Positions 46,806 to 58,449 of a stretch of 64,000 bases of DNA are shown piece after piece (position 1 is the stretch's first letter; each line of letters begins with the position of its first letter). The DNA lies in NCBI GenBank assembly GCA_036362985.1, contig JAYGXS010000004.1, positions 23,907,064 through 23,971,063 of the forward strand, read 5' to 3'. The notes under the pieces were generated by a model. The model was not told the DNA's origin. It ran no database searches and saw only the letters and a program-made list of their open reading frames with translations. The DNA comes from Ligula intestinalis (taxonomy: Eukaryota > Platyhelminthes > Cestoda > Diphyllobothriidea > Diphyllobothriidae). A program made the position numbers and the translations under genes.

Positions 46806-49205
46806 TTAGGGTCTTGTCCGGAGGGCCTGATAGGCTGGATTTAAATCAATATTTCTGTTGATTGTACCCACGGATGCCCAACTTTCAAGCACCAATCTGG
46901 TCATCTTGTCGTTGGATCAGCCGATGATTTTGGCGTTTTCGAAAGCGAACTTATGCTTCTCCCGGTCTATGTGGCCGTATACCAGTGACAGTTTATCCTC
47001 GCGATCGACTGTAAGTTGATATTCATGCAGTCTTGTGCAGAGGCTTTTGCCCATTTCACCAACATACCTTGCACTGCAATTTTGGCATGAAATGCTGTAG
47101 ACCACTGCAGATTGCTCCGTTGCCGGAAGCGGGTGCTTAGGTCTCATTATCTGCTGCCGGATGGTTGAATCGGGTTTGCGCCCCACCTCAATTCCGAAAG
47201 GGTTCAGGAGTCGAGCTGTCGCCTTCAAAACATTTTTCATGTAGGGGATCGCTAGCCAGAACTTTGGTTTTTCGTCGTCTGGGCGACTTCGGATGGGCCT
47301 TTGTCGGCACTTACGTATGAAGCATCGCGGATAACCGTTAGATATGAACAGGGAATTGAGGTATTTCGCCTCCACCTTTTTCCCGTCCTCATCGCTGCAG
47401 TGCGTTTGAACGCGTTGGAATAACGATCTAACGCAACTGCGTTTGTGACCAATTGGGTAGTTACTTTGAAACTGCAGGATGCCTTTGGTGTTCGTTGCCT
47501 TCCGGTAGACCGTTGTTTTTATCCTTCCCTCGGAAGTTCTCTTGACATGCACATCCAGGAAAGGCAACCGGTCGTTATCTTCCTCTTCCATCGTAAATTG
47601 AATGTCAGGGAATATAGAATTCAGTAAGGTCTTAAAGCTCTGAACGTCGTTCCTTTTGATTACGACAAAGGTGTCGTCGACGTATCTGGTCCAGAATTTC
47701 GAACAGTAAGCCCGGAAGACTAGTCGTTCTGGCCTCTGCAGGACTGCCTCGGCAATAAGTCCCGACAGGGGGGAGCCCATCGGTGTTCCCTTCGTCTGTT
47801 CATAAACCTGGTTGTTGAAGCTGAAGAAAGTTCTGAGGCCTAATTCCAACAGCTCAGTGACGCGTTGTCGTTTAAGTTGCTGGTCCTCGTCCTCATACTT
47901 TTTGGCGAGTAGTTCATCAATAGTGCTTACGGCGAGGCCAGTTGGAATAGAGGTGAATAGGGACACCACGTCAAACGATACCATCATCTCGTCTGAATCT
48001 ATTTCTAGATGCCTTATGTTCCGCAGAAACTGTTCAGCTGACTTAACTGTAGATTCGGAATCCTCGGTGAGGAAGCGGAACCGCTTGTAGAGCCACTTCG
48101 ATAGTCCAAACGTCGGAGTACCACGCAAGGAGACGATGGGGCGAAGGGGCACTCCAGGCTTATGCACTTTTGGCAGACCGTAGAAACGCGCCATCGCGGC
48201 GTCTGTAGCTTTTGCGGTCAATGCTTCTCCTCTTTTGAGGGCCCCGGACTTCTTCAGCTTGTCAATCCCCCTGTTAACGCTGTTCACATGATTCTTGAAC
48301 TCTCCCGCTTCCGAAAGCTGATAGGCGTTTTTGTCCTCCAACAGACCTTGTAGCTTCGCCGTGTACTCAGTCTTATCCATGACAACCGTCGAGCGTCCCT
48401 TCTCGGCTGGCAAGGTGATGATATCCCTCATCTTTCGGATTCGCATAAGTTGTCGAACTTCTGCCTCGGAGATCGTCGTCAAAGGTTTGTGCTGGAGGAG
48501 GAGAGTTGACACTTGCTGTCGCATGGCGTTCTTACTCTCTTCGTTTGCTTCACACTTCTGGAGCACCGATTCGAAAGATGCGACAAAGTCTACGGGGCGA
48601 GCGTCTCCCGTGTTGAACCTAGTGTCGTAGGATAAGACTGCCAACTGTTGTTGAGTGAGAGGACGTGATGATAGGTTATGGACCAGGGCACCATCAGCAG
48701 GGGACTGACTTGTTGGACCTATTCTGGCGAACTTCTGAAGCAGTTGGCTATCGTGTAGCCGTCGGTGACTCTGTGCGATATTGAGTATTGTAGCTTCTAG
48801 AGTTTTTAGCTCGTGCGCGCTAAAAATCGACCGGCAAGTGGAGGAAAGCTGTTGTATTTCCCGTTCGTATTGATGGACCCGAGAATGGCAGTCTCGTATC
48901 AAGACCCTGATCATCTTCTTTTTGAATTCTGCCATTGTCCGTCGGCAGAGTTCGGTCTTAACTGGCAGGCTGTAGCGGAGGCATTTCGGCAGGACATCCT
49001 CATCAAGGCAACGGTGCAGGAACTTCGGCTGGGTGTAGGTGGATGACTCTCGTTTGGCAAAAGTCTCCCATCTGCGTGCTGATCGGAGGGCTGTGCGCCC
49101 ATAATATGAACTAACATCAGTGAAGATACGAGGTCCAGATAAATTATCCCGATCATCATCCCCCAAAGAAGGTGAAGAAGAAAACAAGGCGCTGTCGTGG
49201 ACCAC
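46806..49205 (-). pseudogene. PLE reverse transcriptase / GIY-YIG endonuclease, one premature stop
   Basis: This enzyme copies element RNA at a nicked target. The frame is open from 49205 through the pseudo-LTR, but the first ATG is at 48935. RT motifs run in order (residues counted from 49205): GLPKVHKPGVPLRPIVS at 343-359; motif A SFDVVSLFTSIP at 410-421; motif B TKGTPMGSPLSGL at 471-483; motif C YVDD at 508-511 with both catalytic aspartates; then RLPFLDVHV at 546-554. The GIY-YIG domain starts at 703 (YSISCQNCSARYVGEMGKSL). At 46919-46917 a TGA interrupts; the same frame then continues 36 codons with LVLESW (catalytic Glu at 46886-46884) and NPAYQAL to TAA at 46808-46806. Without readthrough the endonuclease is truncated. 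The RT core looks undamaged, so the insertion is fairly recent. Confidence 0.9.
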
Positions 49206-49552
49206 ACTGTAATTGTGCTGACTTTTCGAAAATACACTCTACATGTATATTATTCTGACTGCTCAGATACCCATTTTCTTTGTACAGGCTGGATTTTGTT
49301 GGCGGACAATATAAAATGAAATAGGAGTTTAATCTACAGCTTTAACTAATTTGTTTATGAACCAAATATTCGGTTAACTAAACGAGCACCTTTATTCTGA
49401 AAATGATAGCGCTTAAGAATAATCGCGATCTTTGGAAACGTGCAAGGAGCACCTCGTGCATGCTTCCAGAAATCGCTTACAGGCAGCCATGACTGCAGAA
49501 TAAACGCCCTCTGAATGCATTATGGCATTCATGGAAATGAGTGTATGCTCAC

Positions 49553-49664
49553 CTCTGACTTCGATTGAATCTTTGCAATAAGCTGTCGGGCGGTCTCCAA
49601 AATGTTTTCATCATTTGTCGTGCAAGACCAGCCACCCTGAGCGAAAATATTGGCTAGAGTTCGT
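49553..49664 (-). CDS. Coiled-coil protein gene, exon (RTLANIF to IQSKSE)
   Basis: The acceptor is CGATTTTAG (AG at 49666-49665) and the donor GAG/GTGAGC at 49553-49552. The exon is 112 bp, entering in phase 2 and leaving in phase 0, as both neighbours require. It reads RTLANIFAQGGWSCTTNDEN then ILETARQLIAKIQSKSE. An ATG lies 20 bases upstream in frame (49684, MAYLDF), so an alternative first exon starting there cannot be excluded. Spliced to the 54-kb exon the codon AA|A restores a lysine. The PLE at 46-49 kb lies just downstream in the following intron. Confidence 0.7.
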
Positions 49665-49684
49665 CTAAAATCGAGATACGCCAT

Positions 49685-52600
49685 GCTTGAAGGATGGATA
49701 ATAACAAATTTTAGCTTTATTTCAACTGTTTAACATCCAAACAAAGATAAATCCAGAAGTCCTACACTATCAGAGAACTAGAAAGCGAGCATCTCTACAA
49801 AATGGAGCAATTGAAGCTAGCGGAGCTACTGTAGAAGAATTTGGGTAGGAAGGTGAATATTATTAAGACATATCCGGAGGACTTATGAGGTTACCGTTGC
49901 ATGAGAAAAGAAGACCCTGACCTTGCTTGCATACTGGAAATGATTAAAGACACAATCATAAGTTTAGCCCGGAGCGTAGAACACAGGGATATGAAATATG
50001 AATAGTTTATATGCCCCCTCCCAAGAGGCACATTAGAATAGGAGCATCCTCTAATATAGGTGACACGGCGCTAAATCCCAGCGAACTTACTGGTAGAGTT
50101 ATGTTTGTGATTAGGCTAGGGATGGGAGTAGTGCAAGGATTAGGACGCAAAACTAGGTGCTCGTGCTGAAAATTAGTGCAATGCCACGTGAAGTACGGTG
50201 GGGTTTTCCTGTTGCCTGTCCTGCTGGAAACGGAGACATAGTTTAGGCGATAGTTTATGTGCCTGTGAAAGAGTTGATCCTCGTTATCAATAAAAAATAC
50301 CAGCATTCGTACCAAAAACATAAATTCTTTAGAAACGGCTCTGGAAACAGATGTATGTTCACAGCATCTGTTTGAATAGTGACGCTAGAGTTTCACAGAA
50401 GTTACGAATTTGTTTATATGTTGAAATTTTTATAAAATTGGCCAGGACGACTTTAGCATGAGTGTATTGGGAACCAGGATAATAAATTGGATGTCACTAT
50501 CTCCTCTTTTGACGACGGTACAACTAGCAGTGGTTGATGGACATGTAGCGATTACGTACGCAGCTAAATCTACTGTTTACAATTAGCCGTCGTCATAAAA
50601 GGGAATCGGTTTTGTTATTTAAAGACGAAAAGAACTTGCTAAAATAAATGACACACCGCTAGCCCGTTTCCTCGTCCTTAGGGCCAGATCAACCTGGGGT
50701 ATAGGGGACCATGGTCTCGTTCGAGATGTCGTTCATAAATTATTTAAAGCAAAGCGAGTAATAGTGCGGCCTATGGACCAAATAACACGGCAAACGGCTG
50801 GAATTTCCACAGGTGGCCTAGGACAACCCACTTCCCCAAAACAAGTCTTGTGAAGCAGGTTACTTTTACAATTACTTATATAAGGTGATCTCTGCAAGGA
50901 ACGCATCCACTCTATGTGGTAAAGACTCGCGAAAACAGTAAGCACTTCCGTTTATAATAAAAAGAAAACCACCACTCCTCGGACAAAGCTATGAACCTGC
51001 GCAACTGGATTTGACTCTCCTCCTAAGACAAAGTGTGTGCTAACAGAGCATGAGTCGATCTTAGTAAGTAGACATCAATAGATTAGTATGGATAAATTTG
51101 ACAGAGAAGTCTATACAGTAACACAGATGGAATAATTTTGAATATAACGAAAGCTTCCTTGGGGTTAGAAAGAATGATTCTTCTATATATTATTTTCGCC
51201 TTCATAGTGGAAAATTATATATTTTACGTTTTCGAAAGACATATTTCTCCAATATAAAGTAGAGCCATCTAGCAAAATTAAGATTTTCATCAAAAGGAAT
51301 TTGTCTGTCAGAGGAATAGCAAGTTTAAATCAAAAAGCCAAAAAGTCCATGACTTTTATAAACCTAAGCATAGTGACGTGCAGATCACTTCGGTGCACTG
51401 GTCCTTCATTTTCACTTGCAGTACCTTAATATGATTGCTGATGGACAATACCATGAGGCAATTTTAGACTTAATGGAATAGGCGCAGCAAGTTATGGTCC
51501 AACGTCAATTGTGCACATCTCCTTGGCAGGAGTTAGTCCACGTTTGGACGGAACCTAGAATATGTACTCTTACGATAGGTGGCCTTGCTCTAGATTTCAA
51601 GGGGTACCTATTGCGTGTCTTCATCACAACCTTAGTAACAGATCGAACTTTAAATTTACCTTAACCCGCGTACCGTCTAATCAGTGATTGGACTCGACGT
51701 AATACAAACATCAGGCCAGATCCCAAGTTGTAGATAAAAGGCAAGAGGCAGCAGAGTGAGGAATAACTTGTGCAGAGAACCTTGATTTGCTGTCCTAGAC
51801 AGTTGTCACCATTGGCGAATTCAAGTCTAACAGTGACTGTGTATAGTCATGTCCAACGGTTAGAGTGAAACAGGTGTGGCAGCTGCTTTTTTTACGATTG
51901 TTGAGCAAGTTTAAGTGATTTTCAATTGGTAGACTGCATTATCGAGGAGGTGTCGTGTATAGTGGTCCATGCTATGTCGGCCGGAGGTGGCGTGTTAAAA
52001 TGGCCCTTGGGCAGCCGCAACTGTCTGGACGCGTGTGTGTGCGCGAGTGGAAGTCGGTCAAGGGTCTGTAGGTCAGAGCGTTGGAAAACACACCCTGCGA
52101 AGTTGCATGATCTTAAGGCAGTGGGCATCGGACAGGGAGGCCGGACAGCAATGATGGCTGTCCGCCACACGCCCTCTCAAAATTTAGCACACGCTCATCT
52201 ATAATACGGGCAGTACATTTTACATAATCCTTCTCACTGATATTCCGCAGATCCTTGTGGTTTGCTGGGCTGTTTGGACAAATTTTTAAGCTGATGAGCA
52301 CTCATGCGATTTCAGAGACAGTCAGTTCCGGACAAACTTGGCGAATAATCTCGAGGTCAAGCAAGTGACAGAGAGACCTCTACTGACTAGCATATTTTGA
52401 AAATCTTAAATGCTGCTGCGAATACAACACGAGTAATAAACTGTTCGCAGTTTCGCCCCCATTTACTGTCAACGGGACTTTGAAGTGAGGAACGTCACGA
52501 GTATGCAGCAGTTTGGAATTCAGTTCAAATAATGGCACTGATAGGCACAACCACATAAAAACTTTAGTCTTAAGTCGAAAAAAACTCAGAACAGACTTTC

Positions 52601-53843
52601 CCCTCGCATACAGGCCACAACTCGTTAAATTCCTCGAAGTGAGGTTGTGCCGTAAACTGGACGAATGTACAAAGCCTTTACAAGTTTGTTGTGGTTGTCA
52701 GGGCCCATAGACTCTTTCGTAAGAGGGCAGGCGTTGTGATCTCATTTTCATGATCAATTTAGCCTACAGCTGATAGTGGCAAACTACCTTGTCATCTATT
52801 GACTGGTGGACAGTTGTCCGACTGGTCACCCAGACCTTTTGCAAGCTTAAGCACCACCAATTCAATTGCAACACCAGTTTTTAGTGCTAACTTTACAATG
52901 CCTATCGATTATAACTGCATCGAGGATTTACGTAATTTTTTTAGCACAATGGCAGCGCAGTTATTGGCCAAAACTCAGTGATTCACCGATATTCTGTTGC
53001 TGCATGGCACAGCTACGAGAGCTTAGGATCATAAGTGGATCCTCTGGTATTCACTATGTGCTTTCTAACTGATACTCCAGTTTTTGAAATTATAGCTTTC
53101 AATTTTCCCTCAGAATTTAAAGATGGCAAAAGCAGCAAGATTCATTGGATGCATGACATTAAGAGAGAGCTCTTCAGTCGCTGGCTCTCAATAAATAACG
53201 TGGATCACCTAACAGAAAATACAAATTGAATTCATACAGAAAAATCGATACCGACAACAAGGTCATAAGACATGGCCAAGAAACTAATCAATAACGTAAG
53301 AAAGTTGAAACGGTATGGGCAACAAAAACGGGGGAAAGACGTCTAAGGTAAGAAGTAGGGAGGGGACATGTGTAGACAGGGAGCCAATGTTACCATGGCA
53401 GATTTAGGTTCACTACATGATCCTGCAGCAACTGAAGAGCTGTCTCGAAATCTCATGGATCCAATAAATCTTGCACCTAGGAAAAGTTGCTTAAAATTTC
53501 CCTTAGAAATTGATTTCCAACGTGGCGTGTGTATAGCACTATCATCAAGGGTTTACAGACACAGACCGAAATTTTAATAGGAATATTTAGGTCGAAGTTC
53601 ATCAGCCACTGGATGATACCTCGGCAATATTCACAAGCTACTACCAGGCAGTCGGTCTTAAGTGTATTTCTGTGAAAAACGGGAGAAAAAGAGATGCTCA
53701 CATAATAATTCCCTGGACTGACTTCAAGGCCAATGCTAGGCTAGAAATAGTGAATACAGTACTGAATTTAAGCATCCGCGGGTATGTTCGACAAGGATGT
53801 CTTTTGCATGAACAGGTTTAAAGTAGTCTGACAAAGAGCTTAC
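49685..53843. other. Intron of the coiled-coil gene
   Basis: About 4.2 kb without supported exons. A GC-richer piece at 51920-52200 is open on both strands and may be an old repeat. Plus-strand frames at 52513-53577 have no recognised domain. No repeat shared with other parts of the window was found. Confidence 0.45.
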
Positions 53844-54010
53844 TTAAATTTGGTATTTTGCTCCACGGCCACTTTCTTTTGATGACCACCCTCCTTGAAT
53901 GCTTTCTCCTCCAGACGGATTATTTGCAGACGAGCGTCTTGAAGTTGAGATTCTAGCGTCTCTACACGGGCTTGCGTTGTTTTCTCGCGTGATCTTGCAA
54001 TTTCCAAAGC
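53844..54010 (-). CDS. Coiled-coil protein gene, most 5' exon seen (ALEIARSRE to NTKF)
   Basis: The acceptor is TTATTGCAG (AG at 54012-54011) and the donor AA/GTAAGC at 53844-53843. The exon is 167 bp, entering in phase 0 and leaving in phase 2. It reads ALEIARSREKTTQARVETLE, then QLQDARLQIIRLEEKAF and HQKKVAVEQNTKF, a coiled coil like the downstream exons. Because it enters in phase 0 through an acceptor it is internal; the start of the gene should lie further right (above 54 kb) but was not found. Confidence 0.72.
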
Positions 54011-55330
54011 CTGCAATAAGACCGCAGTAATGTTGTTAATTTACTGTCACACTAATCAGGAAAATGATTATATATTTTCTTTTTTAACCACAGGCTGAAT
54101 AAATAGTAAGCTTATTCCAGACGTAAACCTAAACCATCCTGCTGCAACACCCTACTTCAAGTTGGATCAGCACTTGCATAGGAATGAAGACCGCTACTCT
54201 TATTGCCTAAAGTAATACCCAGAGACAGATGGGTAGAAATTAAATCCCCTGATTTCTCCCCTGCGTTGCAGGCAGTCCATGAAGCGAGTCTACGAGATGC
54301 TGGTTAATATATGAGGTGAGCCTATGAAGGCGATTTGTTAACCTGAATAAAACATTTTACTGGCGATACCAGCCCAGGTTTCCTGGTGCTCATCATTTGT
54401 GCACATAATAAAGACGGCTGAAATAGGATTTCCCTCAGCGTAAGGCTTGATACGAAGTAGCATACGCAGTGGATTGAATGCATTAAGCACGCGACCCTAG
54501 GTCACACGACTGTACATTGCCTATTATGGTTACAGAAACAAACACCCAGGTAGGGGAGTTACGGAAAGAAAATTGATTGGTCGAGCACAGGCAGTGTTAA
54601 TTCCATTTTAAAAGTAACGAACTTGTATATGAGTCTATAATCAGACGTGACAGTGGTAAAAAAGCAAATGACAGTTATGGGGCCCTTTGTGCCTTTTGCG
54701 GCCTATGCAGTAGATCCGGTGTTAACGTCACAAAACTCTACCTGCAGGTACGAGGTCAATAAGCTAACTGATAAACCTCATACTGGAGGTTAAGGGTCCG
54801 CTCAACGGCCAGCCTCTATCAACTAGCTGCATGGCTGAGAAAAGGACATTCTGATACCTGTTAAAGTTGTTAAAGTTGTGTTGTAAAAATTATTCACCCG
54901 GATGTCTTGTTGAATTCTGCTCAAATAACTAAGGCACAAGGTAGAGTAGGTCAAGGCTACTTTTGTGACAAAACTTTGATCGGCGCCAGGCATGCAAGGC
55001 ATGAAAAGGAAAAATAGCTGCTGAGACAAAGTAAGACAATGGATTACATAAATGCAAATTAGGTGGTATGAATTTGCGGATTTAAACGCAAAAAATGGTG
55101 TAGGCAGATATAAATTGGCGAGAACGCTTGCTAGGAGAAACAAATCCGTTAGATGACGCCAAATAACGCAGAGTGGCTATCGAAAAGGCTTAATAGTACG
55201 GCGCCTGGACGTTTACATCGTAAAGGTCCTAGCACCAAACCATCCTGTAATATCGCTTGGTCTGTGATGTAATAGGGTTATTCTGGCTTCGAACGAGTGC
55301 ATAACTACAAACGTAGCGTTTGAAACATCA
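54011..55330. other. Non-coding, presumably 5' intron of the coiled-coil gene
   Basis: No exon with consistent splice phase was found, and no repeats were recognised. Confidence 0.4.
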
Positions 55331-55340
55331 NNNNNNNNNN
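55331..55340. other. Assembly gap (10 N)
   Basis: Ten undetermined bases. A fixed-size run of 10 N usually marks a gap of unknown length, so distance and continuity across it should not be trusted. Confidence 0.95.
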
Positions 55341-55342
55341 AC

Positions 55343-56052
55343 ATACCAATTATCAGTAGCTTTGCGGAACACAATCGGTTGATCCGAATCGCAAAAGCAT
55401 TATCCCAGGATGAGCACATCCTGAGGAACAGATCGGTGCACAACCGAATAGTAGTGTCGTTTAATACATTCGCAATGCGCTTGCACACAACGGTAGGCTA
55501 CGTAAGCTCTCATGTCCATCACTTATCCCTGGATCATATCAAACGATCCGTGTGCAAGAAAAGGTACAAAGCAGTAAATTTCTGCCAGATAAACCTTCTA
55601 GCAACGGAGTAAATAATGATACCAAAACCAAGACCCATTATAAGTTAAATACAATCAATTTGAATAAAAAATGCCACAGTAAAACAAATTTGTGTATGTG
55701 CGTGTTTAAATGTATTAGTCAACACACAGATAGTAGCTATGCAATAAACATCAAACCAGCCGAGGTTATTGATTTGAAACACAGGGCTTACTCTTGTACA
55801 CATTTCGATAAGGAATCATGTCTCCTCAAAATCGATGGTGTTTCGGCTGCACAGAATTTTTTCGTTTTCAATCCGGTAGCTACATGCCCTTCGTCGAAGG
55901 AATATCGCACATTCTTATATGAAATTAAGACGATAAAATCTACTATCCAATGCATTTTTCAACGAACAGATAGTATGCAATTTAAATTAGCTTTTAAAGT
56001 CCTAAAACGCGCGATAAGAAACTTTTTAAACCAAGCGATAGTCTTTCTATGA
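55343..56052 (+). other. Unassigned overlapping open frames
   Basis: Directly right of the gap a frame is open for about 90 codons (55343-55612; HNRLIRIAKALSQDEHILRN). It overlaps a second plus frame of 166 codons (55552-56052; includes INIKPAEVIDLKHRAYSC and GVSAAQNFFVFNPVATC). After the PLE, LINE and transposase frames, the second is among the longest here. Neither matches a family I recognise, the region is AT-rich, and no splice or start context favours expression. It may be a decayed transposon or chance. Confidence 0.25.
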
Positions 56053-57024
56053 GAGAAAATTTTTAAGGTTTGATCTACTAGCAAATGAATCTAAGAAAGA
56101 ATATATTTTGTACATGCCTTCATTGAAATATATTTTAATTTGTAAGGGCAGCGTACATGTATAGAAACAATGCACAATATTGCATTAATCATTTTATCGA
56201 GTAGCCCACAGTCAGGAAGCTGAAAAGACGTTATGTCTTATGCCGGCACCCAGGTTTCAATGAAAGCTCTTGCAACTTTGCTGTAAGGTAACAAACATTT
56301 CCACACGAATAAAGCAATAATTTCTAATATAAAACGCCTTTTAAAATTTCTATAAACACTGCATGAGATCAGTCACAGATTGTAATTATGGAGGTAAGTA
56401 AGTCCGGAAATGGTTCAAACCCTGGCCTCTGGTGAAAATTCAGTCTTGCGGTGCACTAGTTAAGCAACTGTAGGGAGGGTTTTGCGAAGTCACGCCCTAA
56501 CCTGAAGTACTCACCACTGTTTCTTAACTTCCACTTTTCCTTTTTGTTGCTGTCCCCTCTCGTGATCATTTTCGCCAAACGTCCGAATTCCGACATGGCG
56601 CCACACAGGTCAATAAGTTATCTCCTTCTAGATTTCGTTGTGCATATGGCCTTATGTTTGAATAAGCATGCGTTGGACTCTGCCTTGATCGCCAGTGATA
56701 TCTTGGGTTCTTCGCCTTTTAGTTATAAACCAACATTTAAATGCTTTGCCTTGAACAACATCTCTCAGCCTTCACTAAATTATCTAGCTAAAGGAACAAC
56801 CGTGGAAAAGCAGGTCTGCTTTTATTATTTTTTCAGCATCAGGATAGCCCTCGAATAATGAGTAATTTGATGCAACCAGTGCGCGGCAGATGGGTCGATT
56901 GCATTAGGGTGATACCTCCTGCAGTGCCCGTAGACAGCTAGTTTCTACACATAGAACCGGTTTTTATAACCGGATTATGCATTCCTGATCACCATTATTA
57001 AGGAAATAAACCTAGTTGATTATG
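56053..57024. other. Non-coding region
   Basis: No gene or shared repeat recognised. A 104-codon plus frame at 56544-56858 has no domain. Confidence 0.4.
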
Positions 57025-57531
57025 CAGTGGTCGCCGGTTATTAAGCCCACCACGGGTCCAGACCAAATTTGGCTTAATAAGCGGCGGGAGCACTAACCGG
57101 AGAGTCCTAGTTCTTTATTAGCAAACGCAGGATAGGCACTATACATTACATACGTGCTGTATTATGTGTAGAGCTTGGTCGTGTACAAGAAAAGAATGCT
57201 GTTTTTTTGTATTTTACGTAAAAACAAAAACAAAAAATTATTTGCGACGCGTTGAAAAAAGCAATCTAGTGTCAGTAGTTTTGGAGGAAACTTCACTCGC
57301 GAGTGCTCTTTGATGTCCTTCTCCAGACACCAGAAATCGTCGCATTTTGTGAAATCTGATGCGTGTAGACTGTGTTGCGCACGCAGAGAGATAAGAATCT
57401 CACTCTATCCTGCTAGCATACTGGGCTTTGTAGCCGGCGTATTTTGCTATGTAAAATTCCGTCCCAAGTTGATTTGGGCTTAATACGCGGCTGGGCCTAT
57501 TAACTGTGGGCTTAATAACCGGCGACTACTT
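57025..57531. mobile_element. TA-flanked MITE, copy 3 (507 bp)
   Basis: It starts CAGTGGTCGCCGGTTATTAA and ends with the inverse CCGGCGACTACT, with TA after the right end and TG (probably a mutated TA) before the left. Internal order is the reverse complement of copy 1 (18565-19080): the CTCCGGTTAGTG-side block of copy 1 is near the left end here, and the CAAGTTGATTTGGG block near the right. No coding capacity. Confidence 0.85.
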
Positions 57532-58449
57532 TATATTGAAAGATTCGGTAATGAGCACTCAGATATCCGCTGAGCGATTGGACCACCTGAGTTAGCAAGC
57601 ACCCTGAATCGATTAGTTTATGGAACATCAAATCGAGCATTTACATTTGCTATAAGATTATGTTCAGTATTCAGCAATAAACAATGCACGATGCATTTAG
57701 TAAGGTTATTGAGGTGAACACTATCCTCTACTAGACCAATGGTCACTCCCAAAATACCAAAACATAGTTTATGTGGACAGAAAACTAAAGAAGGGCAGTT
57801 GTCATGACAACCTGCCATATCTCGCACTCATTGCGCAAGCACGTGTATTGGACGTGACGTTAGCTTGGCAACGGAATTAATCAGAATGCGCTGACATTAC
57901 GAGTTGATGCTTGATCTCAGAAAATTTGCGTTAGGGTGGGAAATTCTAGGCAAAGATTCGCAACAGACAAAATTACCATTGCCACACCTCTCAATAGCAG
58001 AACTTGGGTTGAAAATATAATTTATTAAGACTTCATAGTTGGCTTAAATACAGGAGATTTTTCTATCGTATAGCAGCTACAGGGCCAAGTGGCCTCCAAC
58101 CTCACGAAACATCCTCATCTGCAGACGAGGAATACAAATATAAATAAGTCTTAAGGGAAGTCTTATCATATGGGTGGGCAACTTTCTGTAGATGGGAAGT
58201 ATTACTTCAAGAAATTTGGCAGTGCAGAAAAAGGGAAAACTCGAATCGCGAAAGCTAACCAGGCCAAAGTCAAATCGTAAAACTCAGAATCACTTCAAAA
58301 CCTCCCATAACATGAAATCGAGGAGGTATGGGAGTCGTCTTCGTGAATAAACCCAGGAACGAGGCGGAGCTGTGTAAAGTGTGCAAAAAGAGATTAAAAA
58401 TTTCGCTTCATTTGACTTCGAAACATACGGTGGGTGAAGTAAATTGAGG
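57532..58449. other. Non-coding region
   Basis: No gene recognised. A minus-strand frame at 58290-58523 adjoins the PLE fragment to the right and may be its decayed tail. Confidence 0.35.

Larger units (their letters stand above)
46074..49238 (-). mobile_element. Penelope-like element, nearly full length, inside an intron
   Basis: The element is bounded by direct repeats of 93-94 bases, 46074-46167 and 49146-49238 (shared TATCCCGATCATCATCCC, AAGGCGCTGTCGTGG and ACCACACTGT), differing at about 5 positions; these are PLE pseudo-LTRs. Between them, on the minus strand, is a single RT plus GIY-YIG reading frame. A non-coding 3' part (46168-46805) includes a hammerhead at 46147-46184. It lies in the same orientation as the coiled-coil gene, between the exons at 49553 and 42453. 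Confidence 0.88.
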
